In this document: piece after piece, positions 9,347 to 17,454 of the stretch
How the letters are laid out: every line of letters starts with the position of its first letter
Position numbering within the stretch: position 1 is the stretch's first letter
Source of the DNA: an unidentified bacterial endosymbiont
GTDB lineage: Bacteria > Pseudomonadota > Gammaproteobacteria > Enterobacterales > G038960095
Assembly (NCBI RefSeq): GCF_918320885.1
Contig: NZ_OU907312.1
Coordinates: 1,597,851-1,661,850, forward strand
Length of the DNA stretch: 64,000 nucleotides
Direction: 5' to 3'
Translations under genes and position numbers: made by a program
Notes under the pieces: generated by a model
What the model was told of the DNA's origin: nothing
Seen by the model: the letters and a program-made list of their open reading frames with translations, nothing else
Database searches by the model: none

Positions 9347-9678
9347 AGGAGCTCTATGGACAAAGGTGTCTGCTCTAAAATCTCTCAAAAAATGGGCTCA
9401 CCCTGATAAAAAGAGAATCCAAAACACTGTTGACTGTCGTCACCTGCAAAGAAAAACTTGCTCATGATGCTCTTAAAGTCCGCTAGCAGAATTTAGCTAG
9501 TGGACTTTATCCAGCAACCCTAACAGAGTATTCAGAGATCTGAGTGAAAAAGACAACAAAAACAATATGCTTTTTTAAAGATTAGATGATAAGTTTATGC
9601 ATTCCTGATCTTCTAGTTACTAATCATTACTTTAGTTCATTATTTTTATCAAAAAAAATAAGCTTTAAGGAAAAAACT
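9347..9678. other. Intergenic region between ankyrin genes A and B
   Basis: This 332-bp region is homologous to the region downstream of gene B (12316-12639). Shared blocks include AGAGGAGC..CTATG, GGTGTC..CTCTAAAA, CCCTGATAAA.GAG, a hairpin segment, and a T-rich block before the next gene. It starts with GAGGAG followed by ATG at 9356, which could open a tiny ORF, but the corresponding frames differ between the two copies. It probably carries the terminator or leader of the ankyrin units. The start codon of gene B has AAGGA at 9667-9671. Confidence 0.6.
9474..9509. repeat. Hairpin in ankyrin intergenic region
   Basis: TAAAGTCC-G-CTAGC at 9474-9487 pairs with GCTAG-T-GGACTTTA at 9496-9509, giving a 14-bp stem with a single G-T pair and an 8-base loop. 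No T-run follows, so it is not a canonical intrinsic terminator. A degenerate counterpart lies at the equivalent place downstream of gene B (about 12423-12456). The stem is therefore older than the duplication but better preserved here. Confidence 0.7.
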
Positions 9679-12315
9679 ATGAATATAAAAATTAAAGAGG
9701 GTAATAACCCTCTCCACTGGGCTACTCAATATAATGATATAGCAACCGTAAAAAATTTACTAAATAGTACTCATCTAGATCCTAATATAAAAAATAACCA
9801 TGGTGAAACCGCTCTTCACTATGCTGCTGAATATGGTTATATACAGGTTATAGAAACCTTACTAAAAGATAATCGTACCGATCCCAACCCACAAGATAAA
9901 GAGGGTAAAACGCCGCTTCATTATGCTGTTATCAATAATAATATAGATACTGTAGAAAAATTACTAGAATATGAATTTGTAGAACCTAATTTAAAAAATA
10001 GATATGGTGAAACCCCGCTTCATACAGCCACTGAATATAATCATATAGCCATTGTAAAAATATTGCTAAGCTATAATGGTACAGATCCAAATACAAAAGA
10101 TAACTCTGGGGAAACCTCTCTTCACTGGGCGACTATGAAAGATTACACAGAAATTGTAAAAATGTTACTCAAGGATAATCGTACCGATCCCAATATAAAA
10201 GATGACACTGGTAAAAGTCCTCTTCATTGGGCAACTACAAATGATCATATAGGAATTGTCGTCATATTGCTAGACAATAGATCTATAACAACCAACTTAA
10301 AAGATAACGATGGTGAAACTCCTCTGCATAAGGCTGCTCGATATAATCGAGTAGACATTATAGAAAAATTACTCAATGATCATTCTACCTATTCTAATTT
10401 AAAAAATTATTCTGGTAATACCGCGCTTCACTTGGCTACTAAAAATAACCATACAAAAATTATAAAAAAATTATTAGGAAAAGTAGAGCCTAATTTAAAA
10501 AATAAAAACAATCAAACGGCACTTCATTTGGCTTCTAAATATAATTATATAGAAATTATAGAGCAATTAATCAATAATAATAGTGTAGAGCATAATATAA
10601 GAGATGGTCATGGAAAAACCATTTTTCACTATGCTGTCGAAAATGATCACCTAGCCATGGTGAGAATTTTACTAAAATATGCATTTTTAAATCCTAACTT
10701 AGCAGATAATTCTGGACAAAACCCTCTTCACTATGCAGCTAAAGCTGGTTATATAGAAATCATGGAAGAGCTACTAAAAAGTTATTTTTTAAATGATAAC
10801 TTACAAGATAAAAATGGTAGAACTCCTCTTCATTTATCTGCTATAAAAGGTCATGTCAGAATTGTAGAGCAATTACTAAACCATCCTAACACAAACAATA
10901 ATTTACAAGATAGCCATAGCAGAACGCCTCTTCATTATGCCGCTGCCATTGGACATAAAGACATTGTAGAAAAATTACTAAATAACAGATCTATAGAAGC
11001 TAATTCACAAGATCATGATGGTAAAACTTCTCTTCACTATGCTGCTATAAACGGTCATATAGGCACTGTAGAAAAATTACTAGAAAATAAATCTGTAAAC
11101 CCTAATTTACACGATCACAATGGTAAAACCCCTCTTCATGAGGCGGCTATAAAAGGCCATATAGGCACTGTAAAAAAATTACTAGAAAATAAATCTGTAA
11201 AACTTAATTTACAAGATTACAGTGGTAAAACTCCTCTTCATTGGGCTGCTATCAACAGTTCTCTAGAAGTCGTAGAAAAACTACTCAGGAACAGCTCTGT
11301 AGAACCTGATCCACAAGATTATTCTGGTAAAACACCTCTTCATTTTGCTGCTATAAACGGTCCTGTAGGGATTGTCGAAAAATTACTAGAAAATAGATTT
11401 GTAAACCCTAATTCACAAGATCGCAATGGCAAAACCCCTCTTCATTGGGCTACTGCAAACGGTCATACAGACATTGTAGAAAGATTGCTAGAAAATAAAT
11501 TTATAAAACTTAATTTAAAAGATAACCATGGTGAAACTCCTCTTCACTTAGCGACTGAAAACAATCATAAAAAAATTGTAGAAAAACTTCTAAGCCACTC
11601 TACTATAAATATTAATCTAAAAAACAACAATGGTGAAACAGCCTTTAACTTAGCCATTAAACAACAATGCTGGAATATTGCAATCATTCTGATTAGACAT
11701 CATGTAACGATTACAGAACTCAGTAATGAAAATATTGAATCAATAAGAACACATATCCAACATAATTTGTATCCAGATAGATTTGAGCTTTTAAGCAAAA
11801 TTAAAGATTATTCAACTCATTTAACAGAAACACCCCCAGAAAGTTTGGGGGTAAAGTCTACTCGTCAGCGTCGTCACTTACAACGACCTAAAGCCCTGAC
11901 TTCTAGTGCCAACACACATCAACCCTGGGCGAGCGCTCTACTGAGAGAGATCACCAGCCTGCTTACCGGAGTACACTGGAAGTGGCCAGCCCTTTACTCC
12001 TCTTTGAAAACAACCGCTCCACCGAGCAACCCTCTCACCCTGAATATAAACACTGAGCAACCAAACGCTCCTCACTGTGGTAATCAACCACAGGAGTACA
12101 ATGCCGGCTACTTGCAAGGCTTACTGCTGCTTTCAAACTTGGTGGTCAAAAAGTGGATGGGAGAGCAAACCCCCACGACTTCTGACGACTCCCTGCCTCA
12201 CGCTCAGGCACGACTGCAGCCCCTATTGCAGCAACAGTGTGTGGATTTTTCAAGTGGTGAGAATCTTCCTTACAAAGGTTATAGAGGAGCCTATGAACAG
12301 AGGTGTCGACTCTAA
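9679..12315 (+). CDS. Ankyrin-repeat protein B (complete family member)
   Basis: This 878-residue protein has 19-20 ankyrin repeats of 34 residues, a capping repeat (TAFNLAIKQQCWNIAIILI), a linker (TITELSNENIESIR), and a C-terminal domain of about 140 residues. The start is the ATG at 9679 with AAGGA seven bases upstream; the longer open frame from 9586 has no such signal. The repeat part is about 30% G+C, but the C-terminal part is GC-rich (34 of 60 at 11941-12000). The C-domain has GLLLLSNLVVKKWM and LLQQQCVDFSS motifs shared with copies A and C and recognised by me in no known family. There is no signal peptide. Some adjacent repeats are nearly identical, suggesting recent expansion. Confidence 0.92.
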   Translation: MNIKIKEGNNPLHWATQYNDIATVKNLLNSTHLDPNIKNNHGETALHYAAEYGYIQVIETLLKDNRTDPNPQDKEGKTPLHYAVINNNIDTVEKLLEYEFVEPNLKNRYGETPLHTATEYNHIAIVKILLSYNGTDPNTKDNSGETSLHWATMKDYTEIVKMLLKDNRTDPNIKDDTGKSPLHWATTNDHIGIVVILLDNRSITTNLKDNDGETPLHKAARYNRVDIIEKLLNDHSTYSNLKNYSGNTALHLATKNNHTKIIKKLLGKVEPNLKNKNNQTALHLASKYNYIEIIEQLINNNSVEHNIRDGHGKTIFHYAVENDHLAMVRILLKYAFLNPNLADNSGQNPLHYAAKAGYIEIMEELLKSYFLNDNLQDKNGRTPLHLSAIKGHVRIVEQLLNHPNTNNNLQDSHSRTPLHYAAAIGHKDIVEKLLNNRSIEANSQDHDGKTSLHYAAINGHIGTVEKLLENKSVNPNLHDHNGKTPLHEAAIKGHIGTVKKLLENKSVKLNLQDYSGKTPLHWAAINSSLEVVEKLLRNSSVEPDPQDYSGKTPLHFAAINGPVGIVEKLLENRFVNPNSQDRNGKTPLHWATANGHTDIVERLLENKFIKLNLKDNHGETPLHLATENNHKKIVEKLLSHSTININLKNNNGETAFNLAIKQQCWNIAIILIRHHVTITELSNENIESIRTHIQHNLYPDRFELLSKIKDYSTHLTETPPESLGVKSTRQRRHLQRPKALTSSANTHQPWASALLREITSLLTGVHWKWPALYSSLKTTAPPSNPLTLNINTEQPNAPHCGNQPQEYNAGYLQGLLLLSNLVVKKWMGEQTPTTSDDSLPHAQARLQPLLQQQCVDFSSGENLPYKGYRGAYEQRCRL

Positions 12316-12639
12316 AAACTCTCGAAAAAAAGAGGCTAACCCTGATAAAGAGAGGAGCTACAGCACTGTTCACTAGAATCAAAATAATCAGACGCCAAGC
12401 AGCACTTGCCCATTACTCTCCCAAAGTCGGTTAGCAGCATTTGGCTAGTAGCCTTTATCTGATCACCTTAACGGAATATTTAAAGGCCCGAGTAAAAAAA
12501 ACACTAAAACCCGTATGTTTTTTTTAGGGATTAGATTATAATTTTTTATGTTAACAATTGTTTAGCAAATAGTTACTATGTTAAGTTTTCTTTATTACTT
12601 TATTTGTTGGAAAAACTACTTTTTTTGCAAGAGGCCATT
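12316..12639. other. Intergenic region between ankyrin genes B and C
   Basis: This 324-bp region is a diverged duplicate of 9347-9678. It holds the degenerate hairpin (AAAGTCGGTTAGC ... GCTAGTAGCCTTT) and an AT-rich block (GTATGTTTTTTTTAGGGATTAGAT) before gene C. A 27-codon frame begins at ATG 12293 (inside the end of gene B, preceded by GAGGAGCCT) and ends at 12376. A partly similar peptide is legible after copy A, but in another frame, so I do not call a gene. AGAGG at 12630-12634 serves gene C. Confidence 0.55.
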
Positions 12640-14124
12640 ATGGATAATCGAGAAGACGAACTTTTTGAAGCTGTTAGCGAACACAGCTTACAAGTTTTAG
12701 ATGTCGCGCTTAAAGAAAATATTGATCTTAATTTTAAGAACACAAAAAGCCAAACCTTGCTTCACGTAGCTGTTCTCAGTAACGCTTCAACAATGGTAGA
12801 AAAACTACTAGAAAGTAGTTCTATAGACCCTAACCTACAAAATAATTATGGTGAAACTCCACTGCACCTGGCTGCTCAAAAAAAATATATATCGATTATA
12901 AGAAAGTTACTGAAAAACAAAACTATTAATCCTAATTTAGAAGATGGTAATGGGCGAACGCCTCTTCACCTCGCTGTTATAGATGACAGTGTAGCTGTTG
13001 TGCAAGCATTATTAGCCAATGATTTGGTAAACCCTAATGTACAAGATCATGGGGGTAAAACTCCTCTGCATTTTGCTGCAAAAAATGGCCATATAGAAAT
13101 TTTACAATCATTGTTGAAAAATAAATTTATCGAAGCTGATTTACAAGACAAGAAAGGCAAAACGCCTCTTCATATATCCGTTGAGAATAATCGTATAGCA
13201 GTTGTAAGAAAATTATTAGAAAATAAATCTATCCATCCTAATCTAAAAGCCAATGAGGGTGAAACGCCTCTTCACTTAGCTGCTGAAAGAGAGTATGTAA
13301 ACATTATAGAACTATTGCTAGAAAATAAATCTGTAGAACCTAATTCACAAGATAATTATGGTAAAACTCCTCTTCATTGGGTTGCTGAAGAAGGCAATAT
13401 GGAAATTGTAAAAAAATTACTCAATCACCCTTATATAAAGGTTAATCTACAAAATACCTCTAGAAACACAGCTTTTAACCTGGCAGTTGAAGGACAAAAC
13501 TGGGGGATTGCTGCCACTCTGATTAGCCACGGCGCAACGATAACAGATTTAAGTGACGACAATATCGATTTACTAAGAAAATACCTGCAAAATAACATTT
13601 ATAACAATAAAAAAGTCATTTTAAATGGAATTAAAAATTATCAAAATAGTTTAAAAGAAATCACAATGCAAAATCCGAGAGGCTGGTACAATCAGCCACG
13701 GCCTGAAGTGCCGACTTCCAGCGCCAACTCGCATCAGCCCTACCCCAGCACTTTATATCAAGCAGTCACCAGACTTTGGAAAACAGCGGCTCCAACCAGC
13801 AACCCCTTCACCCTAAACATAGGCAGTGACCAACCAACCTCTCCTCAGCGTAGTCATAGTCTACAGGCGTACCATGCAGATCTCTTTCAAGGGCTACTCC
13901 TGCTAGTGGACTTGGCAGTTAAAAAATGGATGGGGCGGCAATATGAGCAGCCATCCGCCCCTGCAACTAACTCCCTGCCTCAAGCTACAGCACACCCGCA
14001 GCGCCTATTGCAGCAGCAGTGTGGGGATTTTTCAAGTGGTGATAACCTAACAGCCGATCCTTACAGAGGATATAGCGCCGCCGATACGCTACCAACCTTG
14101 CCACTGCCTGCAATCAATAGCTAG
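12640..14124 (+). CDS. Ankyrin-repeat protein C (short member)
   Basis: This is a 494-residue member of the same family with about eight ankyrin repeats, the capping repeat (TAFNLAVEGQNWGIAATLI), the linker TITDLSDDNID, and the shared C-terminal domain. The C-domain lacks a segment of about 13 residues present in A and B (the WPALYSSL region) and ends with its own proline-rich tail. The ATG at 12640 follows AAGAGG by five bases; an upstream in-frame TTG at 12604 is less likely. It begins with a short acidic N-terminal segment instead of going straight into repeats. It is the copy nearest rsmA and the most diverged in the C-domain. Confidence 0.92.
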   Translation: MDNREDELFEAVSEHSLQVLDVALKENIDLNFKNTKSQTLLHVAVLSNASTMVEKLLESSSIDPNLQNNYGETPLHLAAQKKYISIIRKLLKNKTINPNLEDGNGRTPLHLAVIDDSVAVVQALLANDLVNPNVQDHGGKTPLHFAAKNGHIEILQSLLKNKFIEADLQDKKGKTPLHISVENNRIAVVRKLLENKSIHPNLKANEGETPLHLAAEREYVNIIELLLENKSVEPNSQDNYGKTPLHWVAEEGNMEIVKKLLNHPYIKVNLQNTSRNTAFNLAVEGQNWGIAATLISHGATITDLSDDNIDLLRKYLQNNIYNNKKVILNGIKNYQNSLKEITMQNPRGWYNQPRPEVPTSSANSHQPYPSTLYQAVTRLWKTAAPTSNPFTLNIGSDQPTSPQRSHSLQAYHADLFQGLLLLVDLAVKKWMGRQYEQPSAPATNSLPQATAHPQRLLQQQCGDFSSGDNLTADPYRGYSAADTLPTLPLPAINS

Positions 14125-14276
14125 TACCGTTTGTTAACAATGGCAGTGCTGGAGATAGCTGCTAATCATCAGGGTAAAAACGCCAGTGAATGCTTTCCGG
14201 CCCCCTAAATCACCCAGCACAGGGGTTAGTGCCAGGCGGCCTATCAGGCTAGTCACTCGGTTGGGCCGCGTGTGCG

Positions 14277-15098
14277 TCAGGAGCTGATGTTGCTGGGTTG
14301 CAAAGCTAAGTGATTGGCTAAGCGACAGTACTGTTCCAGGGTTAAATTTTCTGCGCGCAGCGTGGGATCAATGCCTAAGGCTAATAGCTGTGGGGCAGTC
14401 AATAGCTCCCGCAAGCTATTGCGTAGGGTTTTGCGCCGTTGATTAAAGGCTACCCTACAGATCTGTTGCAGAGCTTGAGGGGCGGCAACCGGATAGGGGG
14501 GCTGACGATGCGGCGTTAACCGAACAACGGCTGACAGCACCTTCGGCGGCGGCTGAAACGCGCTGGCAGGCACCGGAAACAGGTAGCCCACCTGACAATA
14601 GTATTGCGTTAAGACACTCAAACGCCCGTAAGCCTTGCTCCCCGGCTTAGCCACTAAGCGGTCCACTACCTCCGCTTGCAGCATCCAGTGCATATCCTGA
14701 ATATGCGCCGCTTGTTCAAATAGTGTAAAGAGCAGTGGGGTTGAAATATTGTAGGGCAGATTACCAAACAGGCGCAGCGGCTCTCCCCGTTGCTGCGCCA
14801 ACGCCTTAAAATCCACCGTCAAGACATCTTGTTGAATCACCGTCAGCCGATTAGCCCATACAGCGTGCTGCTGCAGCCGCTGTGCCAGCGCCCGATCGAG
14901 CTCGATCACCGTGAGATGGCCACCGTGCTGCAGTACCGGCGCAGTCAATGCCCCCAATCCAGGACCAATCTCGACTAAAGCCTCTCCTGGCACGGGGGCT
15001 AGCGCCTGTACAATCCCCGCAATCACCCCTTGATCGTGTAAAAAATGCTGGCCAAAGCGTTTACGGGGCTGGTGCCCTAACAGCGCTCTCTCAGTCAT
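14277..15098 (-). CDS. rsmA: 16S rRNA dimethyladenosine transferase
   Basis: RsmA (KsgA) dimethylates two adjacent adenosines near the 3' end of 16S rRNA during late 30S assembly. The 273-residue protein carries KRFGQHFL (residues 13-20), the SAM motif [10 protein letters not shown] (43-52), ELD, and the catalytic motif [10 protein letters not shown] (112-119). Its start overlaps the end of pdxA by eight bases, so the two are translationally coupled. It is now the last gene of the lptD-surA-pdxA-rsmA operon, since apaG is gone and apaH has been pushed 8.3 kb away by the ankyrin island. Confidence 0.97.
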   Translation of the reverse strand: MTERALLGHQPRKRFGQHFLHDQGVIAGIVQALAPVPGEALVEIGPGLGALTAPVLQHGGHLTVIELDRALAQRLQQHAVWANRLTVIQQDVLTVDFKALAQQRGEPLRLFGNLPYNISTPLLFTLFEQAAHIQDMHWMLQAEVVDRLVAKPGSKAYGRLSVLTQYYCQVGYLFPVPASAFQPPPKVLSAVVRLTPHRQPPYPVAAPQALQQICRVAFNQRRKTLRNSLRELLTAPQLLALGIDPTLRAENLTLEQYCRLANHLALQPSNISS

Positions 15099-16098
15099 GC
15101 GGTCCCGCTACTGGTTGTGTCAAAGTTAATGCCAGATTCACCGCGGCCACTAAACTGCTGACGTCTGCTTGGCCGCTGCCGGCTAAGGTTAAGGCAGTAC
15201 CATGATCCACCGAGGTTCGAAGAAATGGCAACCCTAGGGTCATATTGACCGCTTGACCAAAGCCTTGTGATTTTAATGGGATCAGCCCCTGATCGTGGTA
15301 GAGCGCTAACACAGCATCCACCTGCAGCCGCTGCAGCTGCTGGGGCTGAAACAGCGTGTCTGCGGCCAGCGGGCCAATCAATGTCATCCCCTGTGCCCGG
15401 AGTTTCGTGAGGGTGGGATTAATAATGGTCACCTCTTCCACTCCCAGATGCCCCCCTTCACCTGCATGGGGATTGAGTCCACAGATCGCAATACGGGGCC
15501 GATCAATGCCAAACCAACGCTGCAGTCCCTCAACCAACAGCGTCATGCTGCTGATCAGGCACTCTGGGGTGATTGCCGCGGGGACTTCGGACAATGGCAG
15601 ATGGGTTGTCGCTAAGGCGACCCGCAAGGTCGGCGAGACAAACAACATCAAGACCTCCTGACAGTGAGCACACTGCGCCAAATAGCCAGTATGGCCGCTA
15701 AAAGCGTAGCCAGCGTCGTTGATCACCCCTTTATGCACCGGTCCAGTCACTAAAGCAGCAAACTCACCGCGCAGACAGCCCTCCGTAGCACGGGCAATAC
15801 TCCGTAATACCGCAAGACTATTAGCGGGATTTAATTGTCCTGACGTGACAGCAGCCGGAAAAGCGAGTGGCAACACCTGCAAGGTTCCAGCCCGCTGCGG
15901 TATGGGGGTCGTCTCTGGATCATACGCCAATACCGTTAAGGGGAGATCCAGTTGGGCAGCACGCGCTAACAACAGTTGCGGATCAGTCGCAATGACTAAC
16001 TCGACCGGCCAAGCGCGTTGGGCTAATTCTACGACTAAATCGGGGCCAATCCCTGCTGGCTCGCCGGCAGTGATGACTAGGCGTTGTGGCAGTATCAT
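15091..16098 (-). CDS. pdxA: 4-hydroxythreonine-4-phosphate dehydrogenase
   Basis: PdxA oxidises 4-phosphohydroxy-L-threonine in the DXP-dependent pyridoxal phosphate pathway. The protein has GEPAGIGPD near the N-terminus, TGPVHKG, the metal-ligand segments [14 protein letters not shown] and [11 protein letters not shown], and DHGTAL near the end. I start it at ATG 16098, which overlaps the surA stop as TAATG and gives 335 residues, near the usual 329. The open frame could reach 16149, but that adds 17 unrelated residues. Translational coupling to surA is clear. Confidence 0.96.
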   Translation of the reverse strand: MILPQRLVITAGEPAGIGPDLVVELAQRAWPVELVIATDPQLLLARAAQLDLPLTVLAYDPETTPIPQRAGTLQVLPLAFPAAVTSGQLNPANSLAVLRSIARATEGCLRGEFAALVTGPVHKGVINDAGYAFSGHTGYLAQCAHCQEVLMLFVSPTLRVALATTHLPLSEVPAAITPECLISSMTLLVEGLQRWFGIDRPRIAICGLNPHAGEGGHLGVEEVTIINPTLTKLRAQGMTLIGPLAADTLFQPQQLQRLQVDAVLALYHDQGLIPLKSQGFGQAVNMTLGLPFLRTSVDHGTALTLAGSGQADVSSLVAAVNLALTLTQPVAGPHD

Positions 16099-17387
16099 TA
16101 GGGATTCAGTATCTTGATATAGGCGGCCGCACGCTGCTCCTGTAACCAATTCTGACTCTCTTCAGACAGCTTACGCTGCCAAAGCATCTGCATCGCCTGC
16201 TCTTTTCGAGTGGCTTCCGTGATCACGCCTTGACGGGTACCCAACCGTTCAATTAAATGCCAACCCAAGGAGGTACGTACAGGCTGGCTTAACTGATGAG
16301 GTGCCAATTGACGCAACGCCGCTGCAAATTCCGGGGCGTAGATGGCCGGATCGGCCCACCCTAAATCGCCGCCTTTGGCTGCAGAGCCTGGATCTTGCGA
16401 ATAGCGACGAGCCAATTCGCCAAAAGAGTGCTCTCTCTTTTTAATCTGTTGGGCTAACTGCTGGAGTTCTGCTTTGAGCTGCTGATCAGGCTGAATCACT
16501 GACGGTTTGAGTAAAATATGCCGCGCGTGGATCTCCAAGGTGGTCGGTTGTTTAGGATCACGACGATCCTCTACCCGTAAAATATAAAAACCGACGCCGG
16601 TCCGAATAGGGCCCACCACGGCCCCTTTTTGCATCCCTTGCAGCTTGTCAGCAAATAGCGTGGGCAACGCTTCTAACCGGGCCCATCCCAATTTGCCACC
16701 GTTTAACGCCTGTGGATCACTGGAATGCGCGATCGCTAGTTGCGCAAAATCAGCGCCTTGCTGCAACTGAGTGATCAACTGCTGGGCTAATTGTTTGGTT
16801 TTTGCTAATTGTTCGGCGCTGGGATCTTCCGGCAACGCTAATAAAATGTGACTGAGCGACACTTCCACCCCTGCTTGAGTTTTTTGGGCCAACTGTTTGG
16901 CCAACATCTCAACCTCTTGTGGCAGAATATTGATTCGATGCCGTATCTGTTGTTGACGAACTTTATTGACTAATAGCTCTTTACGCAGCTGTTCACGGTA
17001 GATCGGCCAATCAAGGCCCTCTTGCGCCAATTGCTGGCGTAGTTGATCAGGCGATAATTGTGTCCGCTGGGTAATTTCTGCAATGGCTTGCTCAATCTCT
17101 TTATCCAGCACCCGTAGTCCCATTTGTGCCGCCAATTGCAGCTGTAGACTCTCCATAATCAACTGCTCACGCACCTGTCGGCGTAGCGTTGCTACCTCCG
17201 GTAGTGACTGCTGGCGTTGGCGGGCATGCAGCTGAACCGTTCGTAATAACTGAGTGATCTCACTCTCTAAAATGACCTTTTTATTGACAATCACTGCTGC
17301 ACTATCGAGCACTTGGGGTGCAGCGACACTGCTGATCGCCGTGACAAACAGCAGCAGGGCCATAGCGCTCGCTTTCCAACACTTCAT
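16098..17387 (-). CDS. surA: Periplasmic chaperone / peptidyl-prolyl isomerase SurA
   Basis: SurA escorts outer-membrane proteins such as LptD and porins through the periplasm to the BAM complex. ATG 17387 has AAGGA eight bases upstream and begins a signal peptide ([15 protein letters not shown] ... SSVAAPQ). The 429-residue product shows the chaperone N-domain (about 25-170) and two parvulin domains starting near residues 177 and 288 (SLSHILL and HARHILL), each with the [10 protein letters not shown] / [10 protein letters not shown] signature. A short C-terminal helix ending AYIKIL completes the fold. It lies between lptD and pdxA as in E. coli. Confidence 0.97.
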   Translation of the reverse strand: MKCWKASAMALLLFVTAISSVAAPQVLDSAAVIVNKKVILESEITQLLRTVQLHARQRQQSLPEVATLRRQVREQLIMESLQLQLAAQMGLRVLDKEIEQAIAEITQRTQLSPDQLRQQLAQEGLDWPIYREQLRKELLVNKVRQQQIRHRINILPQEVEMLAKQLAQKTQAGVEVSLSHILLALPEDPSAEQLAKTKQLAQQLITQLQQGADFAQLAIAHSSDPQALNGGKLGWARLEALPTLFADKLQGMQKGAVVGPIRTGVGFYILRVEDRRDPKQPTTLEIHARHILLKPSVIQPDQQLKAELQQLAQQIKKREHSFGELARRYSQDPGSAAKGGDLGWADPAIYAPEFAAALRQLAPHQLSQPVRTSLGWHLIERLGTRQGVITEATRKEQAMQMLWQRKLSEESQNWLQEQRAAAYIKILNP

Positions 17388-17454
17388 AACAGGGTTCCTT
17401 GATGGTAACTGTCGAGGCTCCCCTGAGGGAGACTCAACCATTCATGATTCATCG

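Noticed and set aside
9201..9467. 88-codon frame after ankyrin gene A
   Set aside because: It overlaps the conserved C-domain in a different frame. Its last part resembles a peptide downstream of gene B only because the two DNA regions are duplicates.
9679..12315. CRISPR array in the regularly repeated ankyrin DNA
   Set aside because: The 102-bp periodicity is coding (34 codons), the units diverge mainly by codon, and no short identical repeat/spacer structure or cas gene is present.
12293..12376. 27-codon ORF after ankyrin gene B preceded by GAGGAG
   Set aside because: The equivalent frame after gene A is interrupted early, so conservation as a peptide is not supported.
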